Positions 26,216-39,200 of a DNA stretch of 64,000 nucleotides are shown in pieces; position 1 is the stretch's first letter, and each line of letters begins with the position of its first letter. This DNA is from Limanda limanda. Lineage: Eukaryota > Chordata > Actinopteri > Pleuronectiformes > Pleuronectidae. The position numbers and the translations under genes are program-made. Location of the stretch: the NCBI RefSeq assembly GCF_963576545.1, contig NW_026870562.1, positions 248,001 to 312,000 on the forward strand. Direction: 5' to 3'. The notes under the pieces were generated by a model. It was not told where the DNA came from, made no database searches, and saw nothing but the letters and a program-made list of their open reading frames with translations.

Positions 26216-28922
26216 GATATTCTTGAATAACTTTTTTTGTGAAGGTCGGAGAGACTTGCAAGTAGGCTCTACCCCCACTAAATGGGGTAGCGCGCATCGA
26301 TCGGTACCATCCTTGAGCTTCTCCGACTTTCGGAAGGGTTAGGGTTAGGGTTAGGGATGAAAGCACATAGGAGAAAGAGATATTCTTGAATAACTTTTTT
26401 TGTGAAGGTCGGAGAGACTTGCAAGTAGGCTCTACCCCCACTAAATGGGGTAGCGCGCATCGATCGGTACCATCCTTGAGCTTCTCCGACTTTCGGAAGG
26501 GTTAGGGTTAGGGATGAAAGCACATAGGAGAAAGAAATATTCTTGAATAACTTTTTTTGTGAAGGTCGGAGAGACTTGGAAAGTGGTTGCATCTGGACTA
26601 ATTTGGGTCCTGCGGATCGATTGGTACCATCCCCGAGCTTGTACGACCTTCGGAAGAGGTCGACCGACGAAATTCCCCCAAATCTGAGGAGATATTCTTG
26701 AATAACTTTTTTTGTGAAGGTCGGAGAGACTTGCAAGTAGGCTCTACCCCCACTAAATGGGGTAGCGCGCATCGATCGGTACCATCCTTGAGCTTCTCCG
26801 ACTTTCGGAAGGGTTAGGGTTAGGGTTAGGGATGAAAGCACATAGGAGAAAGAGATATTCTTGAATAACTTTTTTTGTGAAGGTCGGAGAGACTTGCAAG
26901 TAGGCTCTACCCCCACTAAATGGGGTAGCGCGCATCGATCGGTACCATCCTTGAGCTTCTCCGACTTTCGGAAGGGTTAGGGTTAGGGTTAGGGATGAAA
27001 GCACATAGGAGAAAGAGATATTCTTGAATAACTTTTTTTGTGAAGGTCGGAGAGACTTGGAAAGTGGTTGCATCTGGACTAATTTGGGTCCTGCGGATCG
27101 ATTGGTACCATCCCCGAGCTTGTACGACCTTCGGACGAGGTCGACCGACGAAATTCCCCCAAATCTGAGGAGATATTCTTGAATAACTTTTTTTGTGAAG
27201 GTCGGAGAGACTTGCAAGTAGGCTCTACCCCCACTAAATGGGGTAGCGCGCATCGATCGGTACCATCCTTGAGCTTCTCCGACTTTCGGAAGGGTTAGGG
27301 TTAGGGTTAGGGATGAAAGCACATAGGAGAAAGAGATATTCTTGAATAACTTTTTTTGTGAAGGTCGGAGAGACTTGCAAGTAGGCTCTACCCCCACTAA
27401 ATGGGGTAGCGCGCATCGATCGGTACCATCCTTGAGCTTCTCCGACTTTCGGAAGGGTTAGGGTTAGGGTTAGGGATGAAAGCACATAGGAGAAAGAGAT
27501 ATTCTTAATTAACTTTTTTTGTGAAGGTCGGAGAGACTTGCAAGTAGGCTCTACCCCCACTAAATGGGGTAGCGCGCATCGATCGGTACCATCCTTGAGC
27601 TTCTCCGACTTTCGGAAGGGTTAGGGTTAGGGTTAGGGATGAAAGCACATAGGAGAAAGAGATATTCTTGAATAACTTTTTTTGTGAAGGTCGGAGAGAC
27701 TTGCAAGTAGGCTCTACCCCCACTAAATGGGGTAGCGCGCATCGATCGGTACCATCCTTGAGCTTCTCCGACTTTCGGAAGGGTTAGGGTTAGGGATGAA
27801 AGCACATAGGAGAAAGAGATATTCTTGAATAACTTTTTTTGTGAAGGTCGGAGAGACTTGCAAGTAGGCTCTACCCCCACTAAATGGGGTAGCGCGCATC
27901 GATCAGTACCATCCTTGAGCTTCTCCGACTTTCGGAAGGGTTAGGGTTAGGGATGAAAGCACATAGGAGAAAGAGATATTCTTGAATAACTTTTTTTGTG
28001 AAGGTCGGAGAGACTTGGAAAGTGGTTGCATCTGGACTAATTTGGGTCCTGCGGATCGATTGGTACCATCCCCGAGCTTGTACGACCTTCGGAAGAGGTC
28101 GACCGACGAAATTCCCCCAAATCTGAGGAGATATTCTTGAATAACTTTTTTTGTGAAGGTCGGAGAGACTTGCAAGTAGGCTCTACCCCCACTAAATGGT
28201 GTTGCGCGCATCGATCGGTACCATCCTTGAGCTTCTCCGACTTTCGGAAGGGTTAGGGTTAGGGTTAGGGATGAAAGCACATAGGAGAAAGAGATATTCT
28301 TGAATAACTTTTTTTGTGAAGGTCGGAGAGACTTGCAAGTAGGCTTTACCCCCACTAAATGGGGTAGCGCGCATCGATCGGTACCATCCTTGAGCTTCTC
28401 CGACTTTCGGAAGGGTTAGGGTTAGGGTTAGGGATGAAAGCACATAGGAGAAAGAGATATTCTTGAATAACTTTTTTTGTGAAGGTCGGAGAGACTTGAA
28501 AAGTGGTTGCATCTGGACTAATTTGGGTCCTGCGGATCGATTGGTACCATCCCCGAGCTTGTACGACCTTCGGAAGAGGTCGACCGACGAAATTCCCCCA
28601 AATCTGAGGAGATATTCTTGAATAACTTTTTTTGTGAAGGTCGGAGAGACTTGCAAGTAGGCTCTACCCCCACTAAATGGGGTTGCGCGCAACGATCGGA
28701 ACCATCCTTGAGCTTCTCCGACTTTCGGAAGGGTTAGGGTTAGGGATGAAAGCACATAGGAGAAAGAGATATTCTTGAATAACTTTTTTTGTGAAGGTCG
28801 GAGAGACTTGGAAAGTGGTTGCATCTGGACTAATTTGGGTCCTGCGGATCGATTGGTACCATCCCCGAGCTTGTACGACCTTCGGAAGAGGTCGACCGAC
28901 GAAATTCCCCCAAATCTGAGGA
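25254..28922 (+). repeat. 23-monomer HOR beta, copy 1 (3,669 bp)
   Basis: It has 12 normal A, 4 short A and 7 B: 1,956 + 628 + 1,085 = 3,669. B monomers start at 25580, 26061, 26536, 27017, 27975, 28456 and 28768. Private markers are AATATTC at the start of 26536, CGGACGAGG in 27017, TTAATTAA at 27505, GGTGTTGCG in 28130 and GCGCAACGATCGG in 28611. It overlaps the end of alpha copy 2 because the phase is arbitrary. Confidence 0.92.
27505..27512. repeat. TTAATTAA marker palindrome, instance 1
   Basis: CTTGAATAAC is changed to CTTAATTAAC in the monomer at 27498, creating an 8-base palindrome. Further instances are at 31174, 38538 and 54045. Their successive spacings of 3,669, 7,364 and 15,507 equal three levels of the repeat hierarchy. 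Confidence 0.95.
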
Positions 28923-31900
28923 GATATTCTTGAATAACTTTTTTTGTGAAGGTCGGAGAGACTTGCAAGTAGGCTCTACCCCCACTAAATGGGGTTGCGC
29001 GCATCGATCGGTACCATCCTTGAGCTTCTCCGACTTTCGGAAGGGTTAGGGTTAGGGTTAGGGATGAAAGCACATAGGAGAAAGAGATATTCTTGAATAA
29101 CTTTTTTTGTGAAGGTCGGAGAGACTTGCAAGTAGGCTTTACCCCCACTAAATGGGGTAACGCGCATCGATCGGTACCATCCTTGAGCTTCTCCGACTTT
29201 CGGAAGGGTTAGGGTTAGGGTTAGGGATGAAAGCACATAGGAGAAAGAGATATTCTTGAATAACTTTTTTTGTGAAGGTCGGAGAGACTTGGAAAGTGGT
29301 TGCATCTGGACTAATTTGGGTCCTGCGGATCGATTGGTACCATCCCCGAGCTTGTACGACCTTCGGAAGAGGTCGACCGACGAAATTCCCCCAAATCTGA
29401 GGAGATATTCTTGAATAACTTTTTTTGTGAAGGTCGGAGAGACTTGCAAGTAGGCTCTACCCCCACTAAATGGGGTAGCGCACATCGATCGGTACCATCT
29501 TTGAGCTTCTCCGACTTTCGGAAGGGTTAGGGTTAGGGTTAGGGATGAAAGCACATAGGAGAAAGAGATATTCTTGAATAACTTTTTTTGTGAAGGTCGG
29601 AGAGACTTGCAAGTAGGCTCTACCCCCACTAAATGGGGTAACGCGCATCGATCGGTACCATCCTTGAGCTTCTCCGACTTTCGGAAGGGTTAGGGTTAGG
29701 GTTAGGGATGAAAGCACATAGGAGAAAGAGATATTCTTGAATAACTTTTTTTGTGAAGGTCGGAGAGACTTGGAAAGTGGTTGCATCTGGACTAATTTGG
29801 GTCCTGCGGATCGATTGGTACCATCCCCGAGCTTGTACGACCTTCGGAAGAGGTCGACCGACGAAATTCCCCCAAATCTGAGGAGATATTCTTGAATAAC
29901 TTTTTTTGTGAAGGTCGGAGAGACTTGCAAGTAGGCTCTACCCCCACTAAATGGGGTAGCGCGCATCGATCGGTACCATCCTTGAGCTTCTCCGACTTTC
30001 GGAAGGGTTAGGGTTAGGGTTAGGGATGAAAGCACATAGGAGAAAGAGATATTCTTGAATAACTTTTTTTGTGAAGGTCGGAGAGACTTGCAAGTAGGCT
30101 CTACCCCCACTAAATGGGGTAGCGCGCATCGATCGGTACCATCCTTGAGCTTCTCCGACTTTCGGAAGGGTTAGGGTTAGGGATGAAAGCACATAGGAGA
30201 AAGAAATATTCTTGAATAACTTTTTTTGTGAAGGTCGGAGAGACTTGGAAAGTGGTTGCATCTGGACTAATTTGGGTCCTGCGGATCGATTGGTACCATC
30301 CCCGAGCTTGTACGACCTTCGGAAGAGGTCGACCGACGAAATTCCCCCAAATCTGAGGAGATATTCTTGAATAACTTTTTTTGTGAAGGTCGGAGAGACT
30401 TGCAAGTAGGCTCTACCCCCACTAAATGGGGTAGCGCGCATCGATCGGTACCATCCTTGAGCTTCTCCGACTTTCGGAAGGGTTAGGGTTAGGGTTAGGG
30501 ATGAAAGCACATAGGAGAAAGAGATATTCTTGAATAACTTTTTTTGTGAAGGTCGGAGAGACTTGCAAGTAGGCTCTACCCCCACTAAATGGGGTAGCGC
30601 GCATCGATCGGTACCATCCTTGAGCTTCTCCGACTTTCGGAAGGGTTAGGGTTAGGGTTAGGGATGAAAGCACATAGGAGAAAGAGATATTCTTGAATAA
30701 CTTTTTTTGTGAAGGTCGGAGAGACTTGGAAAGTGGTTGCATCTGGACTAATTTGGGTCCTGCGGATCGATTGGTACCATCCCCGAGCTTGTACGACCTT
30801 CGGACGAGGTCGACCGACGAAATTCCCCCAAATCTGAGGAGATATTCTTGAATAACTTTTTTTGTGAAGGTCGGAGAGACTTGCAAGTAGGCTCTACCCC
30901 CACTAAATGGGGTAGCGCGCATCGATCGGTACCATCCTTGAGCTTCTCCGACTTTCGGAAGGGTTAGGGTTAGGGTTAGGGATGAAAGCACATAGGAGAA
31001 AGAGATATTCTTGAATAACTTTTTTTGTGAAGGTCGGAGAGACTTGCAAGTAGGCTCTACCCCCACTAAATGGGGTAGCGCGCATAGATCGGTACCATCC
31101 TTGAGCTTCTCCGACTTTCGGAAGGGTTAGGGTTAGGGTTAGGGATGAAAGCACATAGGAGAAAGAGATATTCTTAATTAACTTTTTTTGTGAAGGTCGG
31201 AGAGACTTGCAAGTAGGCTCTACCCCCACTAAATGGGGTAGCGCGCATCGATCGGTACCATCCTTGAGCTTCTCCGACTTTCGGAAGGGTTAGGGTTAGG
31301 GTTAGGGATGAAAGCACATAGGAGAAAGAGATATTCTTGAATAACTTTTTTTGTGAAGGTCGGAGAGACTTGCAAGTAGGCTCTACCCCCACTAAATGGG
31401 GTAACGCGCATCGATCGGTACCATCCTTGAGCTTCTCCGACTTTCGGAAGGGTTAGGGTTAGGGATGAAAGCACATAGGAGAAAGAGATATTCTTGAATA
31501 ACTTTTTTTGTGAAGGTCGGAGAGACTTGCAAGTAGGCTCTACCCCCACTAAATGGGGTAGCGCGCATCGATCAGTACCATCCTTGAGCTTCTCCGACTT
31601 TCGGAAGGGTTAGGGTTAGGGATGAAAGCACATAGGAGAAAGAGATATTCTTGAATAACTTTTTTTGTGAAGGTCGGAGAGACTTGGAAAGTGGTTGCAT
31701 CTGGACTAATTTGGGTCCTGCGGATCGATTGGTACCATCCCCGAGCTTGTACGACCTTCGGAAGAGGTCGACCGACGAAATTCCCCCAAATCTGAGGAGA
31801 TATTCTTGAATAACTTTTTTTGTGAAGGTCGGAGAGACTTGCAAGTAGGCTCTACCCCCACTAAATGGTGTTGCGCGCATCGATCGGTACCATCCTTGAG

Positions 31901-32591
31901 CTTCTCCGACTTTCGGAAGGGTTAGGGTTAGGGTTAGGGATGAAAGCACATAGGAGAAAGAGATATTCTTGAATAACTTTTTTTGTGAAGGTCGGAGAGA
32001 CTTGCAAGTAGGCTTTACCCCCACTAAATGGGGTAGCGCGCATCGATCGGTACCATCCTTGAGCTTCTCCGACTTTCGGAAGGGTTAGGGTTAGGGTTAG
32101 GGATGAAAGCACATAGGAGAAAGAGATATTCTTGAATAACTTTTTTTGTGAAGGTCGGAGAGACTTGAAAAGTGGTTGCATCTGGACTAATTTGGGTCCT
32201 GCGGATCGATTGGTACCATCCCCGAGCTTGTACGACCTTCGGAAGAGGTCGACCGACGAAATTCCCCCAAATCTGAGGAGATATTCTTGAATAACTTTTT
32301 TTGTGAAGGTCGGAGAGACTTGCAAGTAGGCTCTACCCCCACTAAATGGGGTTGCGCGCAACGATCGGTACCATCCTTGAGCTTCTCCGACTTTCGGAAG
32401 GGTTAGGGTTAGGGATGAAAGCACATAGGAGAAAGAGATATTCTTGAATAACTTTTTTTGTGAAGGTCGGAGAGACTTGGAAAGTGGTTGCATCTGGACT
32501 AATTTGGGTCCTGCGGATCGATTGGTACCATCCCCGAGCTTGTACGACCTTCGGAAGAGGTCGACCGACGAAATTCCCCCAAATCTGAGGA
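28923..32591 (+). repeat. 23-monomer HOR beta, copy 2 (3,669 bp)
   Basis: B monomers start at 29249, 29730, 30205, 30686, 31644, 32125 and 32437, each 3,669 bp after beta copy 1. All the beta markers are retained (30205, 30803, 31174). CATAGATCGG near 31083 is private. It is also the first half of the 7.36 kb unit. Confidence 0.92.
31174..31181. repeat. TTAATTAA marker palindrome, instance 2
   Basis: It lies 3,669 bp after instance 1, in the monomer starting at 31167 (beta copy 2). Confidence 0.95.
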
Positions 32592-35500
32592 GATATTCTT
32601 GAATAACTTTTTTTGTGAAGGTCGGAGAGACTTGCAAGTAGGCTCTACCCCCACTAAATGGGGTAGCGCACATCGATCGGTACCATCCTTGAGCTTCTCC
32701 GACTTTCGGAAGGGTTAGGGTTAGGGTTAGGGATGAAAGCACATAGGAGAAAGAGATATTCTTGAATAACTTTTTTTGTGAAGGTCGGAGAGACTTGCAA
32801 GTAGGCTCTACCCCCACTAAATGGGGTAACGCGCATCGATCGGTACCATCCTTGAGCTTCTCCGACTTTCGGAAGGGTTAGGGTTAGGGATGAAAGCACA
32901 TAGGAGAAAGAGATATTCTTGAATAACTTTTTTTGTGAAGGTCGGAAAGACTTGCAAGTAGGCTCTACCCCTACTAAATGGGGTAGCGCGCATCGATTGG
33001 TACCATCCTTGAGCTTCTCCGACTTTCGGAAGGGTTAGGGTTAGGGTTAGGGATGAAAGCACATAGGAGAAAGAGATATTCTTGAATAACTTTTTTTGTG
33101 AAGGTCGGAGAGACTTGCAAGTAGGCTCTACCCCCACTAAATGGGGTAGCGCGCATCGATCGGTACCATCCTTGAGCTTCTCCGACTTTCGGAAGGGTTA
33201 GGGTTAGGGTTAGGGATGAAAGCACATAGGAGAAAGAGATATTCTTGAATAACTTTTTTTGTGAAGGTCGGAGAGACTTGCAAGTAGGCTCTACCCCCAC
33301 TAAATGGGGTAGCGCGCATCGATCGGTACCATCCTTGAGCTTCTCCGACTTTCGGAAGGGTTAGGGTTAGGGTTAGGGATGAAAGCACATAGGAGAAAGA
33401 GATATTCTTGAATAACTTTTTTTGTGAAGGTCGGAGAGACTTGCAAGTAGGCTCTACCCCCACTAAATGGGGTAGCGCGCATCGATCGGTACCATCCTTG
33501 AGCTTCTCCGACTTTCGGAAGGGTTAGGGTTAGGGTTAGGGATGAAAGCACATAGGAGAAAGAGATATTCTTGAATAACTTTTTTTGTGAAGGTCGGAGA
33601 GACTTGGAAAGTGGTTGCATCTGGACTAATTTGGGTCCTGCGGATCGATTGGTACCATCCCCGAGCTTGTACGACCTTCGGAAGAGGTCGACCGACGAAA
33701 TTCCCCCAAATCTGAGGAGATATTCTTGAATAACTTTTTTTGTGAAGGTCGGAGAGACTTGCAAGTAGGCTCTACCCCCACTAAATGGGGTAGCGCACAT
33801 CGATCGGTACCATCCTTGAGCTTCTCCGACTTTCGGAAGGGTTAGGGTTAGGGTTAGGGATGAAAGCACATAGGAGAAAGAGATATTCTTGAATAACCTT
33901 TTTTGTGAAGGTCGGAGAGACTTGCAAGTAGGCTCTACCCCCACTAAATGGGGTAGCGCGCATCGATCGGTACCATCCTTGAGCTTCTCCGACTTTTGGA
34001 AGGGTTAGGGTTAGGGTTAGGGATGAAAGCACATAGGAGAAAGAGATATTCTTGAATAACTTTTTTTGTGAAGGTCGGAGAGACTTGAAAAGTGGTTGCA
34101 TCTGGACTAATTTGGGTCCTGCGGATCGATTGGTACCATCCCCGAGCTTGTACGACCTTCGGAAGAGGTCGACCGACGAAATTCCCCCAAATCTGAGGAG
34201 ATATTCTTGAATAACTTTTTTTGTGAAGGTCGGAGAGACTTGCAAGTAGGCTCTACCCCCACTAAATGGGGTAGCGCACATCGATCGGTACCATCCTTGA
34301 GCTTCTCCGACTTTCGGAAGGGTTAGGGTTAGGGTTAGGGATGAAAGCACATAGGAGAAAGAGATATTCTTGAATAACTTTTTTTGTGAAGGTCGGAGAG
34401 ACTTGCAAGTAGGCTCTACCCCCACTAAATGGGGTAGCGCGCATCGATCAGTACCATTCTTGAGCTTCTCCGACTTTCGGAAGGGTTAGGGTTAGGGTTA
34501 GGGATGAAAGCACATAGGAGAAAGAGATATTCTTGAATAACTTTTTTTGTGAAGGTCGGAGAGACTTGCAAGTAGGCTCTACCCCCACTAAATGGGGTAG
34601 CGCGCATCGATCGGTACCATCCTTGAGCTTCTCCGACTTTCGGAAGGGTTAGGGTTAGGGTTAGGGATGAAAGCACATAGGAGAAAGAGATATTCTTGAA
34701 TAACTTTTTTTGTGAAGGTCGGAGAGACTTGCAAGTAGGCTCTACCCCCACTAAATGGGGTAGCGCGCATCGATCGGTACCATCCTTGAGCTTCTCCGAC
34801 TTTCGGAAGGGTTAGGGTTAGGGTTAGGGATGAAAGCACATAGGAGAAAGAGATATTCTTGAATAACTTTTTTTGTGAAGGTCGGAGAGACTTGGAAAGT
34901 GGTTGCATCTGGACTAATTTGGGTCCTGCGGATCGATTGGTACCATCCCCGAGCTTGTACGACTTTCGGAAGAGGTCGACCGACGAAATTCCCCCAAATC
35001 TGAGGAGATATTCTTGAATAACTTTTTTTGTGAAGGTCGGAGAGACTTGCAAGTAGGCTCTACCCCCACTAAATGGGGTAGCGCGCATCGATCGGTACCA
35101 TCCTTGAGCTTCTCCGACTTTCGGAAGGGTTAGGGTTAGGGTTAGGGATGAAAGCACATAGGAGAAAGAGATATTCTTGAATAACTTTTTTTGTGAAGGT
35201 CTGAGAGACTTGGAAAGTGGTTGCATCTGGACTAATTTGGGTCCTGCGGATCGATTGGTACCATCCCCGAGCTTGTAAGACCTTCGGAAGAGGTCGACCG
35301 ACGAAATTCCCCCAAATCTGAGGAGATATTCTTGAATAACTTTTTTTGTGAAGGTCGGAGAGACTTGCAAGTAGGCTCTACCCCCACTAAATGGGGTTGC
35401 GCGCATCGATCGGTACCATCCTTGAGCTTCTCCGACTTTCGGAAGGGTTAGGGTTAGGGTTAGGGATGAAAGCACATAGGAGAAAGAGATATTCTTGAAT

Positions 35501-36286
35501 AACTTTTTTTGTGAAGGTCGGAGAGACTTGCAAGTAGGCTTTACCCCCACTAAATGGGGTAACGCGCATCGATCGGTACCATCCTTGAGCTTCTCCGACT
35601 TTCGGAAGGGTTAGGGTTAGGGTTAGGGATGAAAGCACATAGGAGAAAGAGATATTCTTGAATAACTTTTTTTGTGAAGGTCGGAGAGACTTGGAAAGTG
35701 GTTGCATCTGGACTAATTTGGGTCCTGCGGATCGATTGGTACCATCCCCGAGCTTGTACGACCTTCGGAAGAGGTCGACCGACGAAATTCCCCCAAATCT
35801 GAGGAGATATTCTTGAATAACTTTTTTTGTGAAGGTCGGAGAGACTTGCAAGTAGGCTCTACCCCCACTAAATGGGGTAGCGCACATCGATCGGTACCAT
35901 CCTTGAGCTTCTCCGACTTTCGGAAGGGTTAGGGTTAGGGTTAGGGATGAAAGCACATAGGAGAAAGAGATATTCTTGAATAACTTTTTTTGTGAAGGTC
36001 GGAGAGACTTGCAAGTAGGCTCTACCCCCACTAAATGGGGTAACGCGCATCGATCGGTACCATCCTTGAGCTTCTCCGACTTTCGGAAGGGTTAGGGTTA
36101 GGGTTAGGGATGAAAGCACATAGGAGAAAGAGATATTCTTGAATAACTTTTTTTGTGAAGGTCGGAGAGACTTGGAAAGTGGTTGCATCTGGACTAATTT
36201 GGGTCCTGCGGATCGATTGGTACCATCCCCGAGCTTGTACGACCTTCGGAAGAGGTCGACCGACGAAATTCCCCCAAATCTGAGGA

Positions 36287-39200
36287 GATATTCTTGAATA
36301 ACTTTTTTTGTGAAGGTCGGAGAGACTTGCAAGTAGGCTCTACCCCCACTAAATGGGGTTGCGCGCATCGATCGGTACCATCCTTGAGCTTCTCCGACTT
36401 TCGGAAGGGTTAGGGTTAGGGTTAGGGATGAAAGCACATAGGAGAAAGAGATATTCTTGAATAACTTTTTTTGTGAAGGTCGGAGAGACTTGCAAGTAGG
36501 CTTTACCCCCACTAAATGGGGTAACGCGCATCGATCGGTACCATCCTTGAGCTTCTCCGACTTTCGGAAGGGTTAGGGTTAGGGTTAGGGATGAAAGCAC
36601 ATAGGAGAAAGAGATATTCTTGAATAACTTTTTTTGTGAAGGTCGGAGAGACTTGGAAAGTGGTTGCATCTGGACTAATTTGGGTCCTGCGGATCGATTG
36701 GTACCATCCCCGAGCTTGTACGACCTTCGGAAGAGGTCGACCGACGAAATTCCCCCAAATCTGAGGAGATATTCTTGAATAACTTTTTTTGTGAAGGTCG
36801 GAGAGACTTGCAAGTAGGCTCTACCCCCACTAAATGGGGTAGCGCACATCGATCGGTACCATCTTTGAGCTTCTCCGACTTTCGGAAGGGTTAGGGTTAG
36901 GGTTAGGGATGAAAGCACATAGGAGAAAGAGATATTCTTGAATAACTTTTTTTGTGAAGGTCGGAGAGACTTGCAAGTAGGCTCTACCCCCACTAAATGG
37001 GGTAACGCGCATCGATCGGTACCATCCTTGAGCTTCTCCGACTTTCGGAAGGGTTAGGGTTAGGGTTAGGGATGAAAGCACATAGGAGAAAGAGATATTC
37101 TTGAATAACTTTTTTTGTGAAGGTCGGAGAGACTTGGAAAGTGGTTGCATCTGGACTAATTTGGGTCCTGCGGATCGATTGGTACCATCCCCGAGCTTGT
37201 ACGACCTTCGGAAGAGGTCGACCGACGAAATTCCCCCAAATCTGAGGAGATATTCTTGAATAACTTTTTTTGTGAAGGTCGGAGAGACTTGCAAGTAGGC
37301 TCTACCCCCACTAAATGGGGTAGCGCGCATCGATCGGTACCATCCTTGAGCTTCTCCGACTTTCGGAAGGGTTAGGGTTAGGGTTAGGGATGAAAGCACA
37401 TAGGAGAAAGAGATATTCTTGAATAACTTTTTTTGTGAAGGTCGGAGAGACTTGCAAGTAGGCTCTACCCCCACTAAATGGGGTAGCGCGCATCGATCGG
37501 TACCATCCTTGAGCTTCTCCGACTTTCGGAAGGGTTAGGGTTAGGGATGAAAGCACATAGGAGAAAGAAATATTCTTGAATAACTTTTTTTGTGAAGGTC
37601 GGAGAGACTTGGAAAGTGGTTGCATCTGGACTAATTTGGGTCCTGCGGATCGATTGGTACCATCCCCGAGCTTGTACGACCTTCGGAAGAGGTCGACCGA
37701 CGAAATTCCCCCAAATCTGAGGAGATATTCTTGAATAACTTTTTTTGTGAAGGTCGGAGAGACTTGCAAGTAGGCTCTACCCCCACTAAATGGGGTAGCG
37801 CGCATCGATCGGTACCATCCTTGAGCTTCTCCGACTTTCGGAAGGGTTAGGGTTAGGGTTAGGGATGAAAGCACATAGGAGAAAGAGATATTCTTGAATA
37901 ACTTTTTTTGTGAAGGTCGGAGAGACTTGCAAGTAGGCTCTACCCCCACTAAATGGGGTAGCGCGCATCGATCGGTACCATCCTTGAGCTTCTCCGACTT
38001 TCGGAAGGGTTAGGGTTAGGGTTAGGGATGAAAGCACATAGGAGAAAGAGATATTCTTGAATAACTTTTTTTGTGAAGGTCGGAGAGACTTGGAAAGTGG
38101 TTGCATCTGGACTAATTTGGGTCCTGCGGATCGATTGGTACCATCCCCGAGCTTGTACAACCTTCGGACGAGGTCGACCGACGAAATTCCCCCAAATCTG
38201 AGGAGATATTCTTGAATAACTTTTTTTGTGAAGGTCGGAGAGACTTGCAAGTAGGCTCTACCCCCACTAAATGGGGTAGCGCGCATCGATCGGTACCATC
38301 CTTGAGCTTCTCCGACTTTCGGAAGGGTTAGGGTTAGGGTTAGGGATGAAAGCACATAGGAGAAAGAGATATTCTTGAATAACTTTTTTTGTGAAGGTCG
38401 GAGAGACTTGCAAGTAGGCTCTACCCCCACTAAATGGGGTAGCGCGCATCGATCGGTACCATCCTTGAGCTTCTCCGACTTTCGGAAGGGTTAGGGTTAG
38501 GGTTAGGGATGAAAGCACATAGGAGAAAGAGATATTCTTAATTAACTTTTTTTGTGAAGGTCGGAGAGACTTGCAAGTAGGCTCTACCCCCACTAAATGG
38601 GGTAGCGCGCATCGATCGGTACCATCCTTGAGCTTCTCCGACTTTCGGAAGGGTTAGGGTTAGGGTTAGGGATGAAAGCACATAGGAGAAAGAGATATTC
38701 TTGAATAACTTTTTTTGTGAAGGTCGGAGAGACTTGCAAGTAGGCTCTACCCCCACTAAATGGGGTAACGCGCATCGATCGGTACCATCCTTGAGCTTCT
38801 CCGACTTTCGGAAGGGTTAGGGTTAGGGATGAAAGCACATAGGAGAAAGAGATATTCTTGAATAACTTTTTTTGTGAAGGTCGGAGAGACTTGCAAGTAG
38901 GCTCTACCCCCACTAAATGGGGTAGCGCGCATCGATCAGTACCATCCTTGAGCTTCTCCGACTTTCGGAAGGGTTAGGGTTAGGGATGAAAGCACATAGG
39001 AGAAAGAGATATTCTTGAATAACTTTTTTTGTGAAGGTCGGAGAGACTTGGAAAGTGGTTGCATCTGGACTAATTTGGGTCCTGCGGATCGATTGGTACC
39101 ATCCCCGAGCTTGTACGACCTTCGGAAGAGGTCGACCGACGAAATTCCCCCAAATCTGAGGAGATATTCTTGAATAACTTTTTTTGTGAAGGTCGGAGAG

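Larger units (their letters stand above)
28923..36286 (+). repeat. 7.36 kb unit (beta + alpha), copy 1 (7,364 bp)
   Basis: It consists of beta (28923-32591, 3,669 bp) followed by alpha (32592-36286, 3,695 bp); the sum is exact. The alpha half matches the alpha units at 18826 and 22521 in monomer order, with several base-level differences such as GGGGTAACG in place of GGGGTAGCG at 32755. GTAAGACC near 35276 is a marker of this alpha version. Confidence 0.92.
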